Shown here: positions 1 through 7,115 of the stretch, in pieces
How the letters are laid out: the number at the start of each line of letters is the position of its first letter
Position numbering within the stretch: position 1 is the stretch's first letter
DNA from: Kribbella pittospori
GTDB taxonomy: Bacteria; Actinomycetota; Actinomycetes; Propionibacteriales; Kribbellaceae
Assembly (NCBI RefSeq): GCF_004331465.1
Contig: NZ_SJKB01000011.1
Span: forward strand, 62,001 to 126,000
Length of the DNA stretch: 64,000 bases
Reading direction: 5' to 3'
Notes under the pieces: model-generated
What the model saw: the letters and a program-made list of their open reading frames with translations, nothing else
Database searches by the model: none
Told to the model about the DNA's origin: nothing
Program-made: the position numbers and the translations under genes

Positions 1-828
1 CGTGTGCTGCACGGTCTGCCGCGAGATCAACGGCCGTCCGAAGGTCTCCCGCACCCGGCACCACTCCACCGTCAGATCGAGCGCCCGCTGCGCTCCGGCG
101 TACGCCTGGGTCGCCAGCGTCAGCCGCTCGGCCACGAAGTTCATCGCGAGCTGGACGAACCCGGTGCCCTGGGCCCCTACCAGGTTGGCCACCGGTACCC
201 GTACTTCGGTGAACGACAACTCGGCCGTGTCCGAGCACAGCCAGCCCAGCTTCTCGAGCTTCCGGGACACCACGAAACCGGGCGTCCCCTTCTCGATCAC
301 CAGCAGGCTGATCCCGTGTGCGCCCGGCCCGTCCGTCCGGACCGCAGTGGTCACGAAGTCCGCGCGGCAGCCCGACGTGATGTAGGTCTTCGCACCGTTG
401 ACGACAAACTCGTCACCCTCGCGCCGAGCCGTCGTACGGATCGACGCGACATCCGAGCCGCCGTCAGGTTCGGTGATCGCCAACGCGCCGACCAATGCGC
501 CGTCGAGCGTCGGCCGGACCCATCGGTCGATCTGCTCCTGGTTGCCCGCCGCAACGATATGCGGAAGCGCGATCCCGCACGTGAGCAGCGACGCGACCAG
601 TCCGCCGGAGCCGCCGGCGTAGTGCATCTCCTCGACCACCCCGATCGCGTCCAGCAACGACCCGCCACCACCGCCGACCGCCTCCGGGAACCCGACGCCG
701 AGCATCCCGATCTGGCCGGCCTTCTTGTGCAGCTCACGCGGCAACTCGCCGTCCCGCTCCCACCGATCCAGCTGCGGTAGCACCTCGGCGGCCATGAATC
801 GCCGTACGGTCTGCCGGTAGTCGTTCAC
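1..828 (-). CDS. Acyl-CoA dehydrogenase (C-terminus beyond window)
   Basis: FAD-dependent alpha,beta-dehydrogenation of an acyl-CoA thioester. The 276 visible codons cover the helical N-terminal domain and most of the beta domain; ITEPDGGSD and NGAKTYITSG are the classic acyl-CoA dehydrogenase motifs near residues 115-145. The GTG start at 828 overlaps the stop of the upstream AtuA-like gene by 4 bases (GTGA), so the two are translationally coupled. The catalytic base lies in the missing C-terminal third, so substrate class cannot be judged. The context (AtuA-like, TIGR03084) points to branched or terpenoid acyl-CoA breakdown, which is inference. Confidence 0.9.
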   Translation of the reverse strand, partial: MNDYRQTVRRFMAAEVLPQLDRWERDGELPRELHKKAGQIGMLGVGFPEAVGGGGGSLLDAIGVVEEMHYAGGSGGLVASLLTCGIALPHIVAAGNQEQIDRWVRPTLDGALVGALAITEPDGGSDVASIRTTARREGDEFVVNGAKTYITSGCRADFVTTAVRTDGPGAHGISLLVIEKGTPGFVVSRKLEKLGWLCSDTAELSFTEVRVPVANLVGAQGTGFVQLAMNFVAERLTLATQAYAGAQRALDLTVEWCRVRETFGRPLISRQTVQHT

Positions 829-2537
829 AGCAGCACCTCCGGTACGTCGATGTATCGCGAGCGCAGCCATTCGCCGACCGCCTTCGCCTGCGGGTCGAAC
901 CGTGCCTGCGATGCGACGCCCTCACCGAGCAGTCCCTCGACGACGAAGTTGACCGCCCACAGATTCGGCAGCAGGTACCGCGTCACGGTCAGCGGCTGTG
1001 TCTCCGGGAGCAGCTCCTGGAACAACTCGACCGTCAACGTATGTGCGATCCATCGCCACGTCTTCTCGTCCCGCACCCAGACACCGACGTTCGCGTCCCC
1101 ACCCTTGTCGCCGGACCGCGCGCCGGCGATCCGGCCGAGCGGGACCTCTCGCGTTCGCGGACGCCCACTGGACGCCAGTTGCGGCAACGGGATCGGCAGC
1201 TCGATGTCGTCGACCGGGCTCAGGGCCTGCGTCTCCATCGCGGGCTCGACGACCTTCCGCGTCCCGTCCGGCACTACGACGGTGTGCTCGACCTCCTGGA
1301 TGTCGACGTACCCGGCCCGGAAGACGCCGTACGGCGATCCGTCTCCGGGCGGCGCGGTGACGTGGAAGCCGGGGTAGCTCGCCAGCGCCAGCTCGATCGC
1401 GGCGCTGGAGAATGCGCGGCCGACTACCTTCGGATCCGGGTCCTTGACCCCGCACCGGAGGAACACGCTCGCCTCCTCCTCGGACCCCGCGTTCGGCTTC
1501 TCCGTCCATGCGAGGGTCCACTTCAGATCAGCCGGGCGTTTGGGCAGCGCCTGCTCGAGCTGCCGCTGAACCAGCTCAGCCTTCTCCTCCAGCTGCAACC
1601 CGGTGAGCACGAAGTCCACCTCGTTGCGGAACCCGCCGACGCTGTTCAGCGACACCTTGTACGTCGGAGGCGGCGGCTCACCGTGAATCCCGGAGATCCG
1701 GACCCGGTCCGGTCCGTCGGTGTCGAGCTCGATCGTGTCCAGCCGCGTGGTCACGTCCGGACCGGCGTACCGGGCGCCGGTGATCTCGTAGACCAGTTGC
1801 GCCTTGACGGTGTCGATCGTGACCGCGCCGCCGGTGTTGTCGTGCTTGGTGATCACGCTGCTGCCGTCGGCGTGGATCTCCGCGATCGGGAACCCGGGCC
1901 GGCCGAGGTCGCGGATCTCGCTGAAGAACGAGAAGTTCCCGCCGGTCGCCTGGCAGCCGCACTCGATCACATGGCCGGCGACCACGGCGCCGGCGAGTTC
2001 GTCGTACTGCGTCCGCTTCCAGCCGTGGTGGGCGGCGGCGGGGCCGACGATGACCGAAGCATCGGTGACGCGGCCGGTCACGACGACGTCCGCGCCGGCT
2101 TGCAGTGCTTCTGCGATGCCCCACGCACCGAGGTAGGCGTTCGCGGTCAGCGGCTCGCCCAGGTCGAGTTCGGCCGCGCGTGACAGGAGGTCGTCGCCTT
2201 CGACGTACGCGATCTTGGGGTGCAGACCCAGCCGATCCGCGAGCTCCTGGATCGCTTTGGCGAGACCGGACGGGTTGAGTCCGCCGGCGTTGCTGATGAC
2301 CTTGACGCCGCGGTCGAGAGCTTCGCCGAGGCCGGTCTCCAGTTGTTTGAGGAACGTGCGCGCGTACCCGAGAGACGGGTCCTTCAGACGGTCCCGCCCG
2401 AGGATCAGCATGGTCAGCTCGGCCAGGTAGTCGCCGGTGAGCACGTCGAGCGGTCCGCCGGTGAGCATCTCGTGGACCGCGCTGAAGCGGTCGCCGTAGA
2501 ACCCGGACGCGTTGCCGATCCTGATGGGTGCGGTCAT
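825..2537 (-). CDS. Acyclic terpene utilisation AtuA-like protein (DUF1446)
   Basis: 570 residues. It matches the DUF1446/AtuA family, named after a Pseudomonas acyclic-terpene (citronellol/geraniol) catabolic gene; the molecular reaction is not established. The N-terminus IRIGNASGFYGDRFSA and the later VVVTGRVTDASV segment are typical of the main domain. A separate C-terminal domain begins near residue 460 with RIAGARSGDKGGDANVGVW. The start is the ATG at 2537, overlapping the TIGR03084 stop by 4 bases (ATGA); a longer frame to 2603 exists but would overlap the neighbour by 70 bases. Middle gene of a tight three-gene operon. Confidence 0.9.
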   Translation of the reverse strand: MTAPIRIGNASGFYGDRFSAVHEMLTGGPLDVLTGDYLAELTMLILGRDRLKDPSLGYARTFLKQLETGLGEALDRGVKVISNAGGLNPSGLAKAIQELADRLGLHPKIAYVEGDDLLSRAAELDLGEPLTANAYLGAWGIAEALQAGADVVVTGRVTDASVIVGPAAAHHGWKRTQYDELAGAVVAGHVIECGCQATGGNFSFFSEIRDLGRPGFPIAEIHADGSSVITKHDNTGGAVTIDTVKAQLVYEITGARYAGPDVTTRLDTIELDTDGPDRVRISGIHGEPPPPTYKVSLNSVGGFRNEVDFVLTGLQLEEKAELVQRQLEQALPKRPADLKWTLAWTEKPNAGSEEEASVFLRCGVKDPDPKVVGRAFSSAAIELALASYPGFHVTAPPGDGSPYGVFRAGYVDIQEVEHTVVVPDGTRKVVEPAMETQALSPVDDIELPIPLPQLASSGRPRTREVPLGRIAGARSGDKGGDANVGVWVRDEKTWRWIAHTLTVELFQELLPETQPLTVTRYLLPNLWAVNFVVEGLLGEGVASQARFDPQAKAVGEWLRSRYIDVPEVLL

Positions 2538-3322
2538 CCGAACTGCCCTCGCTCGCGGCCCTTCCCCGGCAGCCCCGCGAATGCCTGGATGATGCCGAGC
2601 CACTCCTCCGCGTCCGCACCCTCAGCCTGTACGGCGAGGTCGTCGCGATGCCGGCGTTGTGTCGCCAGCAGACAGAAGTCGAGCGCCGGACCGGTCACCC
2701 GCTGCGCGGCGTCGTCGGGACCCCAGGTCCAGGTCTGGCCGTCGGGTCCGGTGAGTTCCACGTGGAACGGCTCGGCCGGTGGGGTGCGGTCGTTCAGCAG
2801 GTAGGCGAAGTCGCGCGTACGGACGGCGAGGTGCGCGACGTGACGCAGCCGGCTGCTCGGCTGGCGGTGGACACCGAGCGCGTCGACCACGTCCTGGCCG
2901 TGCGCCCACGTCTCCATCAACCGTGCCGTCGCCATCGAGGTCGGGCTCATCGGCGGGCCGTACCAGAGCACTCGCTCGCCCGGAGCGACCTTCTTCAGCG
3001 CATCAGCGAGCTCGGCGCGGGTCTCTCGCCAGTACGGCAGGAGCTGGTCGGGTGGCAGCGCCGCGGTCTCGGCAGCACCCTCGTCGACGTACCCGGTCGG
3101 GTTGGCGGCCGCCTTCTGCAGTGAGGCCCTGAAGCCGTCGGGATCGGTGGCGGCGAGATGTGCGGCCTCGTCGGTCCAGGCGAGGTGGGCGATCTGGTGC
3201 GCGATCGTCCAGCCCTCGGCCGGCGTCGGCGTCGCCCATGCCTCGGCGGCGAGTCCACCGACCAGCCGGTCCAGCTCCGCACTCTCGGCCCACAGGTCCG
3301 CCAGCACTTCGTCCAGTTGCAC
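2534..3322 (-). CDS. TIGR03084 family DinB/mycothiol maleylpyruvate isomerase-like protein
   Basis: 262 residues. The N-terminal four-helix DinB-type fold carries the motif GWTIAHQIAHLAWTDE (about residues 38-53), whose histidines are the expected metal ligands, with a further HGQDVVDAL near residue 145. The family shares its fold with mycothiol-dependent isomerases but its reaction is unknown. The GTG at 3322 is chosen because GGGAG sits 6 bases upstream; a frame open to 3364 has no comparable ribosome site. First gene of the operon with the AtuA-like protein and acyl-CoA dehydrogenase; all junctions are 4-base overlaps. Confidence 0.85.
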   Translation of the reverse strand: MQLDEVLADLWAESAELDRLVGGLAAEAWATPTPAEGWTIAHQIAHLAWTDEAAHLAATDPDGFRASLQKAAANPTGYVDEGAAETAALPPDQLLPYWRETRAELADALKKVAPGERVLWYGPPMSPTSMATARLMETWAHGQDVVDALGVHRQPSSRLRHVAHLAVRTRDFAYLLNDRTPPAEPFHVELTGPDGQTWTWGPDDAAQRVTGPALDFCLLATQRRHRDDLAVQAEGADAEEWLGIIQAFAGLPGKGRERGQFG

Positions 3323-3377
3323 GCTGCACTCCCTGGGTGGGGATCGTGCAGCCGAGACTGGCACGCCCCGGAAAAAG

Positions 3378-3395
3378 AATCAAGTGTGCTTGTTT
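3378..3395. promoter_or_regulatory. Palindrome ahead of the TIGR03084-AtuA operon
   Basis: The AT-rich 18-base stretch AATCAAGTGTGCTTGTTT forms AA-n-CAAG-nnnn-CTTG-n-TT. It lies 56 bases upstream of the GTG at 3322, right after the monooxygenase stop. CAAG/CTTG arms recall TetR-type lipid regulators such as KstR2, but the spacer here is 4 bases rather than 2. It probably marks a separate, regulated promoter for the three-gene operon. Confidence 0.4.
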
Positions 3396-3396
3396 T

Positions 3397-4509
3397 CTAC
3401 TTCGGCAGCTTGGGTGGAGTCCAGTCGGCCCACTTGGCGGTCGCCTCGCGCCACGCCTTCGGTGGGATGAACCGGGCCGCGAGCGTCAGCCCGAAGTGTG
3501 CGACCGCGTTCGTGTTGGAGTTCCGCTTGACCGAGTCGCGGGCCTCGGCCGCCATCGGCTGCACCCGCGCGCGACGTTCCCGGTCGTACCGCGGCAGATC
3601 GTCGTCGGCCAGCGCCGCGGCGAGCACCACCGCATCCTCGATCGCCTGGCACGCACCCTGCCCGAGATCGGGCGGCATCGCGTGCGCCGCGTCGCCGAGC
3701 AGTACGACGCGATCCTTCACGTACGTCGGCACCGGGTCGATGTCGATGATGTCGTTGTGCAGCACCTGGTCCGGTGGCGTCGCCGCGACCAGTGCCGGGA
3801 TCGGGTCGTGCCAGTCCCCGACCCGATTCAGTACCTCGCGGCGATCGTCGGCGTACAACTGGTTGGGCTGATCGGCGTTCACAGTGACGAACCAGTAGAC
3901 GCGCTCCCGCGGCAACGGAAGTACGCCGACCTGCACACCACGACCGAGCGTGAGTGACTCCTGGACCGGCCACACCGACTCCGGTGGTGTCACGCCGCGC
4001 CAGACCGCCCGGCGCTGGAAGACCGCGTCGCCGGACCACAACGTCCGCCGCGTGATGCTGTTGACGCCGTCGGCGGCGACCACCAGGTCGGCGGTCAACT
4101 CCTCGCCCGAGCAGGTCAGCGTGCCGTTGGACGACACCGCGGTCACTTCGGCATCCGTGTGCAACACCGAGTCGGGCAGTTGCTCCCGCAGTACGTCGTG
4201 CAGGTCCGCGCGATGGATCGCGAGAACGCCGACGTCCTCCGGGTGGTTGCGCCGTACCCAGCGGCCCTTCGGAGTGAGGATGTTGCCGCGCGAGACGGTC
4301 TTGACGGTGCGGTCGGTGACATCCAGCTCGAGTGCTTCGAGCGCACGAACCGCATTCGGCCAGAGCGTCAGGCCGGCGCCCACCTCGGCGATGATCGGCG
4401 CCCGCTCCAGGACGCTGACCGACCACCCGATCCGCCGCAACGCCACCGCCGCAGCCAACCCGCCGATCCCCGCCCCGACAACAAGCGCACTCCGCTCACC
4501 GATGCCCAT
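3397..4509 (-). CDS. FAD-dependent aromatic-type monooxygenase (UbiH/PheA family)
   Basis: 370 residues; class A flavoprotein hydroxylase using NAD(P)H and oxygen. The FAD-binding Rossmann motif VVGAGIGGLAAAVALRR is at residues 9-25, the middle DG motif is VVAADGVNS, and GDAAHAMPPDLGQGACQAIED near residue 280 (quoted in part: GDAAHAMPPDLGQG) is the ribityl-contact motif. The ATG at 4509 places the Rossmann strand right at the N-terminus; upstream codons to 4560 are not family-like. Substrate unknown. Lies 72 bases after the GntR gene on the same strand, so co-transcription is possible. Confidence 0.85.
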   Translation of the reverse strand: MGIGERSALVVGAGIGGLAAAVALRRIGWSVSVLERAPIIAEVGAGLTLWPNAVRALEALELDVTDRTVKTVSRGNILTPKGRWVRRNHPEDVGVLAIHRADLHDVLREQLPDSVLHTDAEVTAVSSNGTLTCSGEELTADLVVAADGVNSITRRTLWSGDAVFQRRAVWRGVTPPESVWPVQESLTLGRGVQVGVLPLPRERVYWFVTVNADQPNQLYADDRREVLNRVGDWHDPIPALVAATPPDQVLHNDIIDIDPVPTYVKDRVVLLGDAAHAMPPDLGQGACQAIEDAVVLAAALADDDLPRYDRERRARVQPMAAEARDSVKRNSNTNAVAHFGLTLAARFIPPKAWREATAKWADWTPPKLPK

Positions 4510-4581
4510 GAGCCGGACGTTACTTGCCGCCCAGTCCCCGCACGCACTTGGGCAAGGCACGCTGGTCCACTCGAATGTGGT

Positions 4582-5322
4582 TCACAGGCCCTTGGCGTTG
4601 GCTCGGGGGGTGGGGGTGGTGCGGAGTTCGGTGGTGAAGGCGTAGCGGTCGCCGCGATACATGGCGGAGGTGTACTCGAAGACTCGGTCGCGGCGGTCGA
4701 AGCTGACGCCGTGCAGGGCCAAGCACGGCTGGGTGGTGGGGATGCCGAGCCAGGACGCGGTCTTCGCGTCGGGCATGACGGGTTCGAGGCGGGAGGTGCC
4801 GCTGACCAGGTCGATGCCGTAGCGGTTGGTGAGCAGGTCGTAGAGGGAGCCGTTCAGGTCCTCGGCTTGGAGACCGGGCACGTATGCCGCGGGCATCGTG
4901 GTGCGCTCGACGACCATCGGGAGATCGTCGGCGAGGCGGAGGCGGGTGAACGCGATGATCGGGTCGCCCACCGGGATCCGCAGTCTGCGCGCGGCGGCGC
5001 GCTCGGCCTTCTGGTGGCGGAACTCCAGCATCTTGCTGCCCGGGCGCATGCCGCGCCGGCGGATGTCCTCGGAGAAGCCGATCATCCCGAGCCAGCGGGC
5101 GACCTTCGGGCGGGTGGTATAGGTGCCGCTACCGTGGCGGCGGACCAGGAGCTCCTCGATCACGAGCTCGTCGACGGCACGGCGCAGCGTCATCCGGGCG
5201 ACGTTCCAGCGCACCGCCAGTTCGCGCTCCGGCGGAAGTGCGGCACCTTCCGGCAGCGTGTCGATCAGGCTGAGCAGCAACGCCCGGATCTCGGCAGCCT
5301 TCCCGGGCAACGAACTGTGCAT
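4582..5322 (-). CDS. GntR family regulator, HutC/UTRA (DasR/NagR-like)
   Basis: 246 residues. A winged HTH (LPPERELAVRWNVARMTLRR, about residues 28-47) is followed by HGSGTYTTRPKVAR and a UTRA effector domain (SEDIRRRG, ending YRGDRYAFTTELR). The linker and the YRGDRY ending match DasR/NagR-type amino-sugar regulators, which sense phosphorylated amino sugars; the effector here is inferred. The ATG at 5322 gives the usual start just before the HTH; longer frames to 5388 would run into the operator. A dre-like half-site lies upstream (5383-5398), consistent with autoregulation and with control of the amino-sugar locus about 15 kb away. Confidence 0.85.
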   Translation of the reverse strand: MHSSLPGKAAEIRALLLSLIDTLPEGAALPPERELAVRWNVARMTLRRAVDELVIEELLVRRHGSGTYTTRPKVARWLGMIGFSEDIRRRGMRPGSKMLEFRHQKAERAAARRLRIPVGDPIIAFTRLRLADDLPMVVERTTMPAAYVPGLQAEDLNGSLYDLLTNRYGIDLVSGTSRLEPVMPDAKTASWLGIPTTQPCLALHGVSFDRRDRVFEYTSAMYRGDRYAFTTELRTTPTPRANAKGL

Positions 5323-5382
5323 TGGTCTTGCGTAACACTCCGCAGACCCCACCGTGAACCCTTTCCACCGCCGTCGAAGCCA

Positions 5383-5398
5383 GATCAACTAGACCAAT
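5383..5398. promoter_or_regulatory. dre-like operator half-site by the GntR gene
   Basis: On the minus strand it reads ATTGGTCTAGTTGATC. The left half TGGTCTAG is identical to the DasR/NagR element core (AGTGGTCTAGACCACT); about 10 of 16 positions match overall. It sits between the GntR gene (start 5322) and the divergent gene at 5492, so it could control both. Confidence 0.45.
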
Positions 5399-5491
5399 TA
5401 CCACCTTCGTCGGGTGGATGTCGCATTCGGCGGCGCGCCGATCGTCATATACATGTGAGCAGACAACCGAGATCGAGAAGCGGAGTGCGCC

Positions 5492-5806
5492 GTGCCGGAT
5501 GAGGACAAGAAGCGAGTCGCGCACCTGGCCCTGGTGGATCGCGTGCTGACCGGAGAGGGAACGGCATCGGCCGAGGATCGGGCCCGTGCCTTCGGCAACG
5601 CCGACGTACCTGCGCCCTTGCAGGCGCTGATCGGCAAGGTCGCGACGACGCCGTCTCAGGTGACCGACGCGGACTTCGCTGCGGCCAAGGCAGCGGGCTT
5701 CAGCGAGGACCAGCTGTTCGAGCTGGTGGTGTGCGCTGCGGTCGGCCAGTCCACCCGGCAGTACGAAGCGGGACTGGCGGCGCTGGCCGAAGGGCAGGTC
5801 GGCTGA
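5492..5806 (+). CDS. Small carboxymuconolactone decarboxylase-like helical protein
   Basis: 104 residues starting with GTG. The C-terminal half (AAKAAGFSEDQLFELVVCAAVG, residues about 68-89, quoted only partly: FSEDQLFELVVCAAVG) has the helix pattern of AhpD/CMD-fold proteins, but the CxxC pair is missing and only one cysteine remains. Its stop overlaps the start of the next AhpD-like gene by one base (TGATG), so the pair is co-translated and may form a two-subunit protein. Function unknown. Confidence 0.7.
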   Translation: MPDEDKKRVAHLALVDRVLTGEGTASAEDRARAFGNADVPAPLQALIGKVATTPSQVTDADFAAAKAAGFSEDQLFELVVCAAVGQSTRQYEAGLAALAEGQVG

Positions 5807-6387
5807 TGCGACTCGAGATCCTGAACAGCGGCTACAAGCCCGGAACCAAGATGCTGTTCGCGATGATCCGGCTGTTCTCGCGTCAGCCGGTGCCGGACGC
5901 CGCGAGGCTGGTCTTCTACCGGCCTGACTTCTACGGCAACCCCTCCAAGGCGTTCACTCACGAGGCGATGCGCGGCCCGTCCGAGTGGTCGGTCGGCGAC
6001 CGGGAGTTGATGGCGGCGTACGTCTCCAAGGTGAACGAGACCGCGTTCTGCATCGGCGCGCACACCGCGACCGCGAGCCAGGCCTATCAGGACGGGCCAC
6101 GGGTTGCCGCGGTCCTCGACGACCTGGAAACGGCTCCCGTCGAGAGCGGGCTCCGGGCAACGCTGCGGATGCTCGGCAAGCTGACCCGAGAGGGGAAGGT
6201 GGGCGCCGAGGACATGCGGGAGGTGCTGGCCGCAGGTGTCTCACCCCAGCAGATCAAGGACGCACTGGCGGTCTGCGCCGCCTTCAACATCACCGACCGC
6301 CTCGCCGACGCCTTCGCCTTCCAGCTTTTGAGCTCCGAGGGGTACGACGCAGGAGCCAAGTACCTGCTCAAGCGGGGATACCGATGA
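5806..6387 (+). CDS. AhpD/CMD-family peroxidase-related protein
   Basis: 193 residues. The core VSKVNETAFCIGAHTATA (about residues 72-89) aligns with the AhpD active-site motif E-x-x-x-C-x-x-C-x-x-x-H, but the first cysteine is replaced (T-A-F-C), leaving one Cys and the His. Such uncharacterised peroxidase-related proteins are common in actinobacteria. ATG at 5806 overlaps the preceding stop. Divergent from the GntR regulator, which may control it. A classical disulfide-reductase activity is unlikely without the Cys pair. Confidence 0.75.
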   Translation: MRLEILNSGYKPGTKMLFAMIRLFSRQPVPDAARLVFYRPDFYGNPSKAFTHEAMRGPSEWSVGDRELMAAYVSKVNETAFCIGAHTATASQAYQDGPRVAAVLDDLETAPVESGLRATLRMLGKLTREGKVGAEDMREVLAAGVSPQQIKDALAVCAAFNITDRLADAFAFQLLSSEGYDAGAKYLLKRGYR

Positions 6388-6404
6388 GATAGCTGACGGG
6401 TCAT

Positions 6405-6435
6405 GGTGATTACTGTCAGTGGGTAGGTGATCACT
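6405..6435 (+). promoter_or_regulatory. Direct repeat GGTGATYACT upstream of the nucleotidyltransferase gene
   Basis: GGTGATTACT (6405-6414) and GGTGATCACT (6426-6435) recur exactly 21 bases apart, two helical turns. They lie just before the ATG at 6451. This could be a paired operator for the HTH in the gene itself. Confidence 0.35.
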
Positions 6436-6450
6436 AGGGTGGGTCGGGTT

Positions 6451-7092
6451 ATGGATCTCAGGACTCCGATCAGCACCGTCGTGCCGTCGCTAGACGGGCC
6501 CGTGCTTCAGGTGCTGGCGCGTAGCGACGAGGGGCTGTCGGGACGGCAGATCCAGAAGCTGGCCGGCACGGGCAGTGTGGCGGGCGTGCGGCTCGTGCTG
6601 CAGCGGTTGGCGACGACCGGGCTCGTGCATGTGGATGACCTCGGCAACTCGTTGCTCTATCGCCTCAATCGCAGACACCTGGTCGCCCCGGCGGTCGAGT
6701 TCCTCGCGGACCTTCGCAGTACGTTGGTCAGCCGGCTCGCGGACGAGATCAGCGCCTGGCGCATCCCGCCGGTGCACGCCAGCCTGTACGGCGCGATCGC
6801 CCGCGGCGACGGCGATCTGGACAGCGACGTGGACCTGCTGTTGATCCGCCCGGACCACCTGGACGCCGGCGATGTGCTGTGGGAGGAACAGGCGGGTCGG
6901 CTGATGCAGACCGTCGTCGACCTGACCGGCAACCCGGCCCACGTCTTCGAGCTGAGCCGGACCGAGCTGACCGATCACCTCACCACGGAGGAGCCGATCC
7001 TCAACGACTGGATGCGTCCCAGCATCCAGCTGACCGGCCGTCCGCTCGCATCCCTGCTCGAAGAAGGCACCACCCAACTGGCGCTCCGTTAG
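6451..7092 (+). CDS. Nucleotidyltransferase-domain protein with N-terminal winged HTH
   Basis: 213 residues. Residues about 20-70 form a winged helix (LSGRQIQKLAG, VRLVLQRLATTGLV). The core SLYGAIARGDGDLDSDVDLL (about 108-127) matches the Pol-beta type motif G-S/A-x-x-R-G...S-D-x-D-L of MNT/MntA-like enzymes. No HEPN partner gene is adjacent, so it is an orphan rather than a standard HEPN-MNT toxin-antitoxin pair. ATG 6451 is chosen over GTG 6427, which would put coding sequence over the direct repeat. Confidence 0.75.
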   Translation: MDLRTPISTVVPSLDGPVLQVLARSDEGLSGRQIQKLAGTGSVAGVRLVLQRLATTGLVHVDDLGNSLLYRLNRRHLVAPAVEFLADLRSTLVSRLADEISAWRIPPVHASLYGAIARGDGDLDSDVDLLLIRPDHLDAGDVLWEEQAGRLMQTVVDLTGNPAHVFELSRTELTDHLTTEEPILNDWMRPSIQLTGRPLASLLEEGTTQLALR

Positions 7093-7115
7093 TGCGTGTC
7101 TCCCAATCCCACGCC

